DNA of 64,000 bases, taken from Cavia porcellus. Lineage: Eukaryota > Chordata > Mammalia > Rodentia > Caviidae. A model generated the notes under the pieces. That model was not told where the DNA came from, searched no databases, and was given only the letters and a program-made list of their open reading frames with translations. The position numbers and the translations under genes were made by a program. Location of the stretch: positions 2,687,701 through 2,751,700 of the forward strand of contig NW_026947514.1 in NCBI RefSeq assembly GCF_034190915.1, written 5' to 3'. This document shows, piece after piece, positions 44,617-55,475 of this stretch (positions within the stretch are counted from its first letter, which is position 1; the number at the start of each line of letters is the position of its first letter).

Positions 44617-45777
44617 TGTGCCAATTAATCTCAGTTGTCAGCTTGCCTGGAGAAGGATGGCGTCATGGGCCTGGCACACCTGCTGGGTTCATCCGCTGAT
44701 GTTTATAACTAAATGTGCTGCTAGGACATGCGGGGCCCAGCTGGAGGTGGTGGGTCACTAGGGCATGATCTTGGAGGGTTTGTTTATTTCCTGCTAGTGC
44801 TCTTTTCCTGAGCTCAGCTTCCTGGCCATGGTGACATGAGCTTGTTCTAGCAGCCTCCTCTTTGCTGCCTTGAAACAAGCCAACCAAACTGAACTGTGAG
44901 CCCAATTAAAACTTCTCCTCCTTTAAGTCATGAGTGTCAGGTGTTTTTTCCCAGCAATGGGAAAAGAAACTTGGCACCAGAGAACCGAGGCCACTGCTGT
45001 GACTATGACTGACCATGTAGTTCAGAAGCCTTTGGAATTGGTTTGTGTGTGGGAATTGGAACAGTTTGAAGTTGAAGGCTGGAGAAGTTACTTAGACTGC
45101 CCTAAGCAGAGATTTATGGGCACTTCTGGCCAGAGCATGGAAGACCAGAATACTGACAGGAATGCAGATAGGGAAGGCCAGGCTTGGCAGGTTTCAGACA
45201 GGAATGAAGACTCGCTGGAAATTCTGCTGGAGGTTATTCATGTTACATTCTGGCAAAAAAACTTACCTGCACTTTGTCCCTGTATTGAGACTTTGCAGAA
45301 GGCTGAGTTTAAGGACGGTGGGCTAACTGATTCACTGGGCCAAAATTTTAAGCACAGCACAAAGCAGAACAGAAAGATTTGTAAAACTTAAAATTTTGAC
45401 CAGAGGGAAAAAGCCATATAGTTGAGGTCAAAGTGTGGTTGCTAAAGAGATTGGTAAATTAAAAAGAAGCCAGATATTTTGAACAGAGATAAGAAGAAAG
45501 ATGCCTTGGGAACATCTCAGAAACCAGTAAGACCCCCAATTGTCATAGGACCAACAGTGCGGGTGCCAACTTTTCATTGGAGATGAAAAGCCCTGGAAGC
45601 CCTGCTTGAGAAGGGCCCCCTGGAGAATGGTTCCCAATCCTTTCTACTATAGTGTTCCTGCTTTGACGTTAGCCGTCCATGGTCTGAATGAAACCACGAG
45701 CCAAATTAAACCTTCCCTCCTTTAAATTGTGAATGTTGAGTATTTTGTTCTAGCAGCAGAAAGCTGACTAATATAAT
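44617..45777 (+). mobile_element. MaLR (ERVL-MaLR) provirus remnant
   Basis: The 5' LTR (about 44,617-44,970) ends with the MaLR hallmark GAGCCCAATTAAAAC then CTTTAAGTCATGAGTGTCAG. The internal region follows at AACTTGGCACCAGAGA and contains a 153-codon open frame (44,930-45,391) that overlaps the LTR end. It shows no gag, protease or polymerase motif, as expected for non-coding MaLR internal DNA. A partial 3' LTR (about 45,640-45,777) repeats GAGCCAAATTAAACCTTCCC and ends GCTGACTAATATA. It sits inside an ancient L1. Confidence 0.75.
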
Positions 45778-45821
45778 GTCATGTAAAAATCTTTGCTCTG
45801 TCAATGTCATGTAGCTTTTCT

Positions 45822-45925
45822 TTTTTTTTTTGTCCTTTTCCTTTTTATCGGTACCAGGGATCGAACTCATGACTGCCTGCTTGCAAGGCAGGCGCTTATG
45901 CCGCTGAGCTAACTCCCCAGCCCCT
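45822..45925 (-). mobile_element. ID SINE
   Basis: T-rich tail, CGGTACCAGGGATCGAACTC, TTGCAAGGCAGGCGCTTATG, TAACTCCCCAGCCCC. The anticodon-loop region reads CTTGCAA on the sense strand. Confidence 0.93.
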
Positions 45926-46211
45926 GCACCACTGGTTTTTAAGACTATCAGTTCTCCACTAATTGTTCTTGGTATCTTTGTTGAAAATTGATTGACTATA
46001 AATACATGGATTTGTTTGTGAGCTGTCTGTCATTCTGTTGATCTATGTATCTGCTTTTATGCCAATACTGTGATGCTTGATTACTATGGCTTTTGAAATC
46101 AGGTAGTGGTATGCTTGCAACTTTGTTCTTTTTGCTCAGTTGCTTTAGCTATTTGGCATCTTTTGTGGTTCTGTATAAATCTGAGTATTTATTTTTATGT
46201 GAAAATATCAT

Positions 46212-46297
46212 GCCTGGGGATTTAGCTCAGTGGCTTAAGCGCTTGCCTGCTAAGTGCAAGGTTGTAAGGTTGATCCCCATCCCCCCCCCCAAAAAAG
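46212..46297 (+). mobile_element. ID SINE
   Basis: CTGGGGATTTAGCTCAGTGG, AAGCGCTTGCCTGC, then a diverged B-box and a C-run followed by an A-run. GAAAATA(T/C)CA occurs on both sides, a likely target-site duplication in the L1. Confidence 0.88.
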
Positions 46298-47667
46298 AAA
46301 ATACCATAAGTTTGCTAGAAATTGTATTGAATTTGCAGATTGCTTTGTGTGGTGTGGATATTTTAACAATATTAATTCATTCAGTTCACACACATGGACT
46401 TTATTGCCACATATTTGTGCCTTTTTTTCTTTCATCAGTATTTTATGGTTTTTGGTAGTGTTCATTCACCTTGCTGGTTAAGTTTATTCCTAAGTATTTT
46501 TTGTAGTCATAAAAAAGGATTATTGTGTTGGTCTCTTTTTCATCATTGTTAGGCTGTAGACACGCTACTGATTTTTATATGCTGGTTTTGTGTCCTGCAA
46601 CTTTACTGAGTTGCTTACTGTTCTCCCAGCTCTTTGGTGGCACTTTGAGAGCTTTCTGTATTTAAGATCACGTGACCTGCTAGTAGACAATTTCCTTCAG
46701 TTGACCATTAAATTTTCCCTCTTCCCTAGTTGCTCTAGCTAGGACTTCCAGCACCATATGGAATAAAAGTGTTTAGATCTGACCATCTTCGTGCTTTTCC
46801 TAAGCTCAGAAAGCTCAGATACTCACCATTCTGGCTGCTGAGAATGGTGTCAGTTACAGTTTGTCATTAACGAGCTTTACCGTGTTCAGGTACATTCCTT
46901 AGACAGCTAATTTCCTAAGAACTTTTCATGATAAAATTAGCTTGAATTTCTCCTTTTTTGCACCTGTTGAGATGACCACATGGTTTTGTCCTTTGTTCCG
47001 CTACTGTGGTATGTCATATTTATGGATCTGTGTATTTGTATCACACCTCCATCACAGTGACAAGTCCCACTTGATTGTGGCAAGTGAACCTTTTAATACC
47101 CTGTCTAGTGCGTTGCTAGTACTGTGTTTATGAGTGACATTGGCCTGTGATTTTCTCTTCTTGTGCTATTCTTTTCTGGCTTGTGTATCAGGACAATGCT
47201 GGCATGGTACAATGAGTTTGAAAGTGCTCTCCCCTCAAGGAGAGTGCGAGGAGCCTGGTATTAGTTGTTTTTTAAATGTTTGGTACAATTTAGCAGTAAA
47301 TAATCAGGTTCTTGTCTTTTTTCTTCTTGTGAAAAATTTTCACTTATTGACTTCATCACCTTCTTGTTTTGTTTAAATTTTTTGTCTCTTCATGATTCAG
47401 TCCTGGTACATTGTATGCCCCTAGAAATGTACCCAATCTCTAGGTTACCCTGTTTGTATACAGTTGCTCAAAGTAATTTCTTGTGATCCTTTGTATTTCT
47501 GTGGTATCAACTTAATGCCTTTTCTTTCATTCCTGTTTCATTTATTTGAATCTTTTTCTTTAAGAATAAAATAGTGTTACTTATCATGAATATGGCTATA
47601 CAGACAAATTATTAGAAACTAAACTATTGACAGTAAAGATATTTATGGTTTTCCTTTCCTTATCTGA

Positions 47668-47758
47668 ATTTTTTTTTTTTTTTGGTACTGGGGATCGAAC
47701 TCATGACTGCGTGCTTGCAAGGCAGGCGCTTATGTCGCTAAGCTAAATCCCTGGCCCA
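47668..47758 (-). mobile_element. ID SINE
   Basis: T-run, GGTACTGGGGATCGAACTCA, TTGCAAGGCAGGCGCTTATG, TAAATCCCTGGCCC. Target sequence ATCTGAATTTTT lies on both sides (47,649; 47,758). Confidence 0.92.
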
Positions 47759-47929
47759 TCTGAATTTTTTTATTATGGCATTTATAGCACAGAAGGTTAA
47801 CGTTTGCACTGGAGAATTTGCACCTGCATATAACACATCTTGATCATTTTCAGCCCCTTTATGGTTTATATCCAGATATAAATCCTCTACAGCCTCATGT
47901 GATTATAGGTAGAAACCCTTAGAATATGA

Positions 47930-48215
47930 CTGGATCACAGGGGCACCAGGGCTGACTCGCTGTAGAAGCTGGCCCTGGCCGGAGAGGCCGGTCATAACAG
48001 GAAGGGCATTGTCTCCTTTCCTGGCTCCTGCCCTGGGCTGCTGCTGGAGGCCCTGCCCTGCAGCGGGCAGCTATGCTCCGAGGCCAGCCCCTCCACGATG
48101 GTGCCTCTGCCCTGGAACTGTGGACCAAGGCGTGTACAAACCACGAGCCAAGTAAACGCCTCTCGCGTTAACCTGAGGGTGTCAGGGGCGGTGTTCCAGT
48201 GACAGAGAGGCTGAA
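47930..48215 (+). mobile_element. MaLR-type LTR
   Basis: GC-rich U3-like part, then CCACGAGCCAAGTAAACGCC, CCTGAGGGTGTCAGGGGCG and GTTCCAGTGACAGAGAGG. This is the order of the 3' end of a rodent MaLR LTR (compare 44,900-44,965). No internal region is attached. Confidence 0.6.
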
Positions 48216-48352
48216 ACGGTCTCTTTACCCCGTTTCTCTTACTGCCCCGAGTCCCTGCCCCTCTCCAAGAGTCTGCTTTCCTGATCCACACCATTCCTCA
48301 TTCGTTTTATCTGTTTGTAGTTTAGTTTCTCCCATAAGAGGAAGTGTGGGAA

Positions 48353-48461
48353 GGGGCTGGGGATTTAGCTCAGCGGCATAAGCGCCTGCCTTACAAGCAG
48401 TCAGTCATGAGTTCAATCCCCGGTACCGATAAAAAACGAAAAAGACAAAAAAAAAAAAAAA
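48353..48461 (+). mobile_element. ID SINE, best-preserved copy
   Basis: GGGGCTGGGGATTTAGCTCA, the anticodon stem-loop region GCCTGCCTTACAAGCAG, B-box GAGTTCAATCC, CCGGTACCG and a long A-rich tail. The target-site duplication AAGAGGAAGTGTGGGA (48,336-48,351) and AAGAGGAAGCGTAGGA (48,462-48,477) matches at 14 of 16 bases. Pol III A and B boxes are intact in form. Confidence 0.95.
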
Positions 48462-48477
48462 AAGAGGAAGCGTAGGA

Positions 48478-50225
48478 TATTTAACTTTCTGACTTTCTGA
48501 CTCTGATTTGCCTCACAGTGGTGGTCTTGAGGTCCATCTGTTTTCTTGCACATGGTGTGGCTTCATTTGTCTTTAGGGATGAATAGTACTCCATTGTGGT
48601 GTGTACATTATCCGTTCATAAGCTGACGGGTATCTAGTGTGTCTCCACAGCTTAGCTGTCGGGAATCGTGCTCCCCTTACATGCTGTGCACGCATGTGAC
48701 ATCTTTCATTCTTTCAGGAAACATAATAACATAACCAGGAGTGGGATAGCTGGGTCAAGTGGGATTTTTATTTTTGGTTCCTTGAGGCCTTGCCTCAGTG
48801 TCCTCCTAATTCACCGTGGAATCAGCAGTGTTGGGGCCACTTTTCCCTGGCGTGCTCCGTGGCATCCGCTGGTTTTATATTCTTGTGATGGCCATTTTGA
48901 CTGGAGTAAGCTGGAACCTCAAAGTTGTTTCAATTTGCATTTCTCCAGTGGTTAAGATGCTGAACAGATTCATTTACGTATTGGCTATTTGTACATCCTC
49001 TTTTGAGAAGTGTCTATTCAGTTTATTTGCCATTTTTGATTTGGTTTTTTTCCTTTGGATTAATTTTTGAGTTCTAAATATTCTAAGTACCAGTCCTCTA
49101 TCAAAAGATTAGCTAGTGAGATTTCTCTCCCTTACAGCTTGTCTCTTCACTCTGTCGATTGCTTCCTTTGCTATGCAGGGGCGTTTAAAATTTGATGTAA
49201 TTCCCTTAGTGGATTCTTAATATTATTTTCCTGTGCTGTTGGAGTCCCGTTCAGGAGGTCTTTGCCTGCGCCTGTGGCTTGCAGCATTTCCCTGTGTTGT
49301 CTCCTGCAGTTTCAAAGTCCCTTGTTTTGTATCTAGGGCCCGGATCCATTTTAATCTGACTGTGTGTAGGGTGAGAGCTAAGGATCGCGTTCTAATCTTC
49401 TGCACGTGGGTGTGTGGTTTTCTCCAGCACCAGCTCTAAAGAGACTTTCTTCCAGTGCATTTGCTCCTTTGTCAGAAGTTAGGCGGCCGTAGTGCTACGG
49501 TTCTTCTGTGTCTTCTGTCCTGTTCTGTTGTCTTCGTGGCTGTGTTGGGGCCCGAGCCCTGTTGCTTTTGATTCTCTGGCTGTGCAGTATAACCTGAGGT
49601 CAGGAAGTGTGATACAGCTTCCTTTCTTCTGCACAGGGCTGCTTAGGCTATTCTGGATCTTTCCTGATTAATAGGGATTTTAGGATTTTTTTTTTAGTTC
49701 TGTGTTGCTATTTGAATAGGGATTGCATTAAATCCATAGGTCACTTTTGGCAATATGGCCATTTTCAAATATTAGTTCTGCTGATCTGCGAACAAGAGGT
49801 ATCTTTCCATTTCCTAATGTCCTCTTCAATTTCTTTCTTCAGAATTACATAATTCCAGGTCTTTCACTTCCTCGGATAGATTGAGTCTTAGGTATTTAAT
49901 GCTTTCAAAGCCATTGTGAATGAGTTGCTTTCTTGATTTCTTTCTCAGTGGGCTTATTGCTGGTATACAGGAACACTATTGATTTTTGTGTGTTGATTTT
50001 GTGTGATGGATTTTTGTGTGATGATTTTGTATCTCTTTTTCTTAGTTTAACTAATGGTTTGTCAATTTTATTTATCTTTTCAAAAGCCTCACTCTTAGTT
50101 GCATTGATTTTTTTCTATTGCTTTTCTAGTCTCTATTTCACTTGGTTCTGCTCTGATTTCTGTTATTTCCTTCCTTCTACTCTGGTAGGGCATAGTTGGC
50201 TCTTTCTTGGTCCTTTGAGGTGTGG
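48478..50225 (-). mobile_element. Ancient L1
   Basis: Antisense L1: GATGAATAGTACTCCATTGTG (48,578), GGAGTGGGATAGCTGGGTCAAG (48,739), GTTAAGATGCTGAACAGATTC (48,951), TTTCACTTCCTCGGATAGATTG (49,862), GTTTGTCAATTTTATTTATC (50,056). Near 50,000-50,040 the text jumps from the reverse-transcriptase C-terminus toward the endonuclease spacer, so an internal deletion is likely. Confidence 0.75.
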
Positions 50226-50724
50226 TGTTAGGGTGCTTATTCTGTCTCATTTCGGTCTGTGTCTCTGTTCCCCACCCAGATTACCGCTCTTCCCCGTGGC
50301 ACCGCTTCCCTGTGTATTTTAGAGCATCTCCTGATTGCTCATCGTACCGCTACGATGTGAACGCGAGCTGCGCAGCTGCTGCTCTGCGAGTTCAGGGGCA
50401 GCCTGTGTCTCTGCACATTCGGGACTCAGCGCCAAAGGCCGGTGCTGAGCCCTGCTGCCTGCATCTGTGAGTGCAGAACACCCGACCTCGGGGCCGACTG
50501 TGAGGTCCATGTCTGCGTTAATGTGCTGATTTGGCTGATTATTTTCCTTACTTCAGAGCTGCGTCTGAGTATTGAGTGACTTTGAAACAACTGTTCTGAG
50601 TTCTTTGCCAGCCAGTTTCCAGTTCTCCGTTTCTTGGGATCAGCCGCTGGCAGGGTCCCTGTTCTTTTGCTGGTGATATATTTTTGGTTTTCCTGCTTTC
50701 TTTTGCCGTTTGTTGATGGCTGCA

Positions 50725-50727
<3 letters not shown>
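50226..50727. other. Unassigned interval
   Basis: Possibly the rest of the ancient L1 or adjacent DNA. No gene recognised. Confidence 0.35.

Positions 50728-50796
<69 letters not shown>
50728..50796. repeat. CT microsatellite
   Basis: About 34 uninterrupted CT units, directly next to the tail end of the B1-dID at 50,797, so it probably grew from the SINE tail. It gives false Arg-Glu open frames on the minus strand. Confidence 0.95.
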
Positions 50797-50798
<2 letters not shown>

Positions 50799-50955
50799 AC
50801 TGGGGAGTTCTGAGTGAACATCCCCAGTCCTTTTTAAAATTTTACTTTGAGAGAGTCTCACTAAGTTGCCCAGGCTGGCCTTGAGCTTGTGGTCCTCCTG
50901 CCTCAGCCTCCTCAGTTGCTGGGATTGTAGATGTGTGACACTGTGCCATGATGCC
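50797..50955 (-). mobile_element. B1-dID dimer SINE, ID half shortened
   Basis: ATCCCCAGTCCTTTTTAAAA is the ID-like end. Then GAGAGTCTCACTAAGTTGCC, CAGGCTGGCCTTGAGCTTG and GTTGCTGGGATTGTAGATG form the B1-like half. Confidence 0.85.
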
Positions 50956-52435
50956 TGCATGATTCAAGAGTAGTTACCACACACAGACATTATGGCCTCA
51001 TTTTGCTGTGGCAAAAACCTTCTCCTGAGTGGGCTAGGAGGACACTCGCTGGTGGCATGCAGCTGTTCTGGCACCACGCGGCAGAGCAGAGTAATACGGA
51101 TGGAGTCGCAGGTCTTCCCTGCTTTCTGCAGCAGGGCTGCAGATCGTGGTTGCCGAGCTCCTCCTGCTCTCATTCTCCCCTGGGAAAGCTGCGGATGAGG
51201 ACAGACCTGGGGTCTCTTGGTGATGGTGAGTGGCATCCTTGGGGCAGCCACAGGCCAAGCCCCCCACGCTGCCCTGTGCTTGTGAAGAGTGGCTCAAGGC
51301 TCTGGGCTGGGGGTCAAGCTCCCCACGGCTGCCAGGCATGTGCAGCAGGAGCTCGGCTGCAGATCCCAGAGGCTGGTCCAGCTGCTGCGGCCTTGGCTGG
51401 TATCTGATGCATGGGCTCTTGCTGGTGTTGTGCAGTTGTTCTGGCACCATGAGGCACACTCCCTACAGCCACAGGAGTAGGCCCTTGTAGGTGCCTGTGG
51501 CCTCAGAATTGGGGCTCACACAGCGAGCGGCTTCTCGGGTCAGGGAGCAGTGTGAAGTTCTGCACCTCATTTCCGGGAGTCTGTGGCAGGAGTGGCTGTT
51601 GGCTTCTCAGTGACAAGGGCCGCTGATGTCCTGTGCAGAGTAGGCTGCAGGGCACTGGCGGTGCCCATGGGGTGGCCGTTCCAGCAGCCTCCTCCTTTCC
51701 TCTCTTTTCCTGGGGTGCTGATCTCATGACCTTCCCGGTGTGTGTGGCTTCGTGCCGGGCTGCTGTGCTGCTGCCGATGGCTCAGCAGGCTCTCGTGCCC
51801 TGTTCCTGGCTACCGTGGTCGGCGAATGGCAATGTGTGCACACAGGTGGTGTGGACGTGGGTGTGCAGACGTGTGCCTGCTGCTCTGCCATCTTGCACAC
51901 TTGCACACATTTTTCTAGGTGCTGGCACAACAAGGCCAGCACACCTGGGCGTGAGACCGTGCTGTCGGTTCCCCTCTCCCCTGTTCTTTGCACAAGAGTT
52001 TTGCGGGTGAGCTCCTGGCCTGCTGTCCCTCGGGGCAGTCTTCTAGCCCAAACTGGGGACGATTTCCTCAAGAGGTGACAGGTGTCACCCTTTGTCAGTA
52101 CTCAAGGGATGTTCCAAGCCAGGGTCCGTAGAGCCCCTGCGGGTCAGCTACTGCTGAGGCCTGGATTCTGGGCTCAGTTCTTCCAGTGCACGCCCGCAGC
52201 GGAATGCCTGCCTGTCCCTCCTGGCCTGTGCTCGGCCTGCAGCTCATGACTTTTCCTCACCCGTCTTTGGTGAGGCCAGTGAGGCCTCCTCCAGAATTGC
52301 TCTGTGCAGGGTTTGGTTCTCCAGAGTTTTGCCGGCAGTGGCATTCTGCTGTCCTGTCCTCAGCTTTGTAATGTGGCAGCCCCCACCCCAGCTAGCCATG
52401 CCTGGAGCACAGGTCGAGCTGAGTGGTCCTTCTCG
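50956..52435. other. GC-rich interval with imperfect direct repeats
   Basis: No gene recognised. A block A(G/T)CTGTTCTGGCACCA(C/T)G occurs at 51,061 and, as AGTTGTTCTGGCACCATG, at 51,434 (373-base spacing), with related text around both. A further pair (GCAGGGCTGCAGAT... near 51,130 and GGCTGCAGGGCACT... near 51,645) suggests older internal duplication. It could be an L1 5'UTR with monomers, since it lies upstream of a minus-strand L1. Confidence 0.35.
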
Positions 52436-52770
52436 GCTTGGTAGCTATAGAAACGGTGTTGGTATTTTACTGTTTAAACTGATGTTTTTGTTGGCTTTCG
52501 GTAAATAGCCTATTAAGTTTAGGAAGTTTTCTTCTATTCCAATTTAGTTTTTTTAATTCTCTAATTTGTCACTTTAACTAATTCTATCCAGTTTTGCTTT
52601 AGTGCTGATACATCTTTGTTTTCCTAGAACAAAAACAACTTGATCATAGCATGACTTTAATGCATATTTGATTTAACATTTCAATGTTTTATTTATTTTT
52701 CCCTATCTCAAGGAAAAAATACCTGTTTATTTCTTTATTTATTTTTGGAATGGTTGCCAACATCTGATAC
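52436..52770 (-). mobile_element. Ancient L1 remnant
   Basis: AT-rich antisense L1-like text (GTAAATAGCCTATTAAGTTT, GATCATAGCATGACTTTAATG). Too decayed for a subfamily. Confidence 0.55.
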
Positions 52771-53459
52771 AAACTGTGTTCTCTGTGTTGGAATTGTGGA
52801 ACTAATAACAAAACCAAGAACTAATTATGGAGCGGAGGAAAGTTTATCCTCTGGAGGCCAGGAAAAATAACTCACAAATCAGCTTTCTGTCTGTGCAGAG
52901 GCCAAGAGTTCAGGGATAAAGTGGGGGTGTGTGGGGGGGGTTCCCTTTAATGAAAGAGGTGCGTTTAGGACTTTTTCAGGGGAAGGGGTTGGGCCCGTCT
53001 CAGAGATGATAGAGCCCGTCCTTTAACCCTCCCCTCAGCTGCTTGTAGTCTGGGTCCGATGGACCAGGCCAGGACGGTCCCAGCGGGCAGGTACGTGGCT
53101 AAGGCACACATCACAGTGAGGTGGCTGGGTCTGAAGGTGAAGGGCAGGCTGTGAGCGGCCTTTGGGACCACTTCCACCCCGTACCTGGTCCTGGGTGTCT
53201 GCACAGGTGTCAAGGTGGGTATCTTGTTTGAGACAGAACATGATTAGTGAGAGGCTGTCACTCAGGGTTTTCTTTTGAAGACAACAGGGAAAGCTGGATT
53301 AAAAAAATCTACATGAAGGCCTTGGGGGTGGGGCAGGCAGTGAAGAAATAGTGGTCTACACGTTGGGGGGCAGATTGCTGGTTTGCTTGGGCAGTGCTGA
53401 GCCTGCACGGTGCTGTTTTGGAAAGTAACGCCCCTTTTATGATCCATTTTTAATATTTT
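52771..53459. other. Unassigned interval
   Basis: No gene recognised. The text around 52,790-52,980 could be an antisense LTR. G-runs lie at 52,922-52,940. Confidence 0.35.
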
Positions 53460-53870
53460 ATCGCCTCCCACCCCTTTTTAACTACACTGTATCTAGGTGT
53501 GTATTTCTTTAACTTTTTCTGCTTGGGTCTTTTAAGTTTCTTAAGTCTGTTCTTGATCCCTTTTGACTTTGGGTAAATTCTAGGGAGTGATCTCTGCTCC
53601 ATTTCTGTGCTGAGTTCCGTCATCGTTTTGTCCCTTTACATGTATATTTTCTTTGCTTATATAAAGGAGCTCTCTGTGTGCCTTGGCCCTTCTTATTCTG
53701 CCTTCTATTTCTTTGAGCATCGTTTCTGTCACCTCCGCCCCATTCTTCTACTCCTCTGGGTTTTATCCTCCATGTTCTCTTCCAATCTATCTTCAGCTCC
53801 ATTCAATTTGTTTTTAAGCCCGTCACTTGAGTTTGCTGGTTCAGATATTTTGTTACTGTTTAGTCTGGAA
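53460..53870 (-). mobile_element. Ancient L1-like remnant
   Basis: GGTAAATTCTAGGGAGTGATC and TCTTCCAATCTATCTTCAGCTC read like old antisense L1 5' text comparable with 1,060-1,260. The assignment is by texture only. Confidence 0.4.
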
Positions 53871-53879
53871 GTCTTGCTT

Positions 53880-54300
53880 CGTCACTGTCTCCCCGAGGGT
53901 TCCCGAGTGATTTGTATTGACTTGTGTCTCCCACCCTGAGCTGTGCTGAAGTTCTGAGTCCCAGAGCTTCAGGACGCCACCTTACCTGGAAGTGGGGTCT
54001 TTGCAGAGGAATCAAGTGACTGTCTGTCATGGGAGTGGGTTCTAAACCCACATGGCTGAGGACACCAAGTGCAGGTGGAGGCAGAGGCACTGTGGCCATG
54101 AGCTGCAGAATGCCTGGTGCCACAGAAGCCGGAAGAGGCAGAAAGGATTATCCCTTGAGCCCTTAGTGGGAAACGGCCTGGCTGCCACCTTGATTTCAGG
54201 CTTCCGGCTTCCAGAACTGTGAGTCAACAATTTTCTCTTGTTTTAAGCGCCTTCACTTGCATACTTTGCAATGTGTCCACCAGACACAAATCAGGGGGCA
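53880..54300 (+). mobile_element. Ancient LTR (MLT-like)
   Basis: Order GTATTGACTTGTGTCTCCCA, GTGCTGAAGTTCTGAGTCCC, GGAAGTGGGGTCTTTGCAGA, GCCACCTTGATTTCAGGCTT, CCAGAACTGTGAGTCAACAA. This is the familiar layout of an old mammalian ERVL/MaLR LTR. The family is not fixed. Confidence 0.55.
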
Positions 54301-54354
54301 GCAGAGTGTGAGCCAAGGCTTAGCACTTCTGTCTCGTTCATTCATTCCCTCTTC

Positions 54355-54545
54355 GACGCGAGGAGCAGTTCTAGTGATTTGCACTGAGCTACCGCCTTGG
54401 GCCATGTTTTAGTCTTTTTAAATTTCGAGACAAGATCCTGTTAAATTGCTAAGTTGCCCAGGCTAGGCCTGAACTTGTGATTTCCCCACCTCAGCCTCCC
54501 TGTGTGCTAGGGTTACGAGGTGTGCACCACGGTCCCTGGCTGAGC
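54355..54545 (-). mobile_element. B1-dID dimer SINE
   Basis: GATTTGCACTGAGCTACCGC (ID-like half), then TTCGAGACAAGATCCTG, TTGCTAAGTTGCCCAGGCTA and GTGCTAGGGTTACGAGGTGT (B1-like half). Confidence 0.82.
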
Positions 54546-55194
54546 ACTTTTGTTTTGCTGGGGAGTGAAGTCAGGAAGTCAGGAGTGAGGAAAAAGCGGA
54601 GCGGCTCAGAACATGACAGAGAGCCGGGGCTGGAGAGGAGTGTGACTGATCACTTGTTCTCGTAAACACATCTGAGAGCCTCCAGAGCAGGCCACTGTCA
54701 GCACACTCTGTTCGGCAGGAGGACTGGGGAATAATTTATTTACCAGTCAGCACCCAAATCCCATTTATCAGCGGTTCACCCACGGAGTATTAATTCCCTG
54801 GGACATACGTGAGTGCTACGTGAGGCTCTGCATGTCCCTGTGGTAACCAGGAAGCCTGGGCCGGAGACGGGCTGGGTCCAGTGTGGACTTGGGATGAAAT
54901 GCTGCAGAGTGACACCTGTGTGGGATCAGGTGACGCCCCTGTAGCGCAGGTGACAGCCATGACAGCTGCAGCAGCACCCCTGCAGTGGACCAGGTGTCTG
55001 TGCTCCTCCACAGTCCTGTGCTAAAGCCCTCCTTGGATAGACAGCCAACCTTTTGCCTTGCCTGAGTCGTGTTGAGGGAAGAAGAATTATATGTGTTGCA
55101 TATAAAATATCTAACATAGTTCACATATTACATAAGAAAATCTCCTTTGAAAATGCTTTTAAATAATAACATTAAAATCAAATAACAATCTCGG
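54546..55194. other. Unassigned interval
   Basis: No gene or repeat recognised. GC-richer, with an AT-rich right edge (55,080-55,190). Confidence 0.4.
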
Positions 55195-55475
55195 GGGTGG
55201 CAGATTGGCGTGGCTTGGGGGGGAGGACCCACTACAGAGTCCGTTCTGTCCCAGGAAGGATGGAGCCAGACAGAGCTCCTCTCTCGGGCCACGTCTCTCT
55301 GGCAGAACGTGGCCGCCTGCAGAGCACGAAGGTCGTCACCAGGAAATGGATCTGCTGCACCTTGACTGGGGACGTGTCAGCCTTCGGAGCTGAAAGAGAT
55401 GAGTGTCTCTTATTTGTCCCTCCATCTGTGGACCTGTTGTAGCAGCCTGGACCAAATACAGAGATGAATAAAGGC
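55195..55475 (+). mobile_element. Possible ancient LTR
   Basis: The order CTGCACCTTGACTGGGGAC, AGCTGAAAGAGATGAGTGTC, GTTGTAGCAGCCTGGACCAA fits the 3' end of the same class of LTR as 53,880-54,300. Strongly diverged. Confidence 0.4.

Larger units (their letters stand above)
43390..47900 (-). mobile_element. Ancient L1, heavily interrupted
   Basis: Antisense L1 text runs from TTTGAATACCCAGAGGTGG (43,514) through GATAGGTGTGAATTGGCATC (43,706). It continues as GTTTCCTAGGCTGTACAGAAG (44,527), TAATTGTTCTTGGTATCTTTG (45,960) and CCTAAGTATTTTTTGTAG (46,489). Insertions in it are a mariner fossil (43,900-44,440), a MaLR remnant (44,617-45,777) and ID SINEs at 45,822, 46,212 and 47,668. It is too decayed for a reading frame. 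Confidence 0.75.

Noticed and set aside
44930..45391. Possible retroviral gag gene
   Set aside because: No gag, zinc-knuckle, protease or polymerase motif; fits non-coding MaLR internal sequence.
48353..48425. tRNA-Ala gene
   Set aside because: The A and B boxes and stem-loops are tRNA-like, but the A-rich tail, target-site duplication and many sister copies show an ID SINE.
50426..50960. Frames with long Arg-Glu repeats on the minus strand
   Set aside because: Translation of the CT microsatellite and adjoining SINE.
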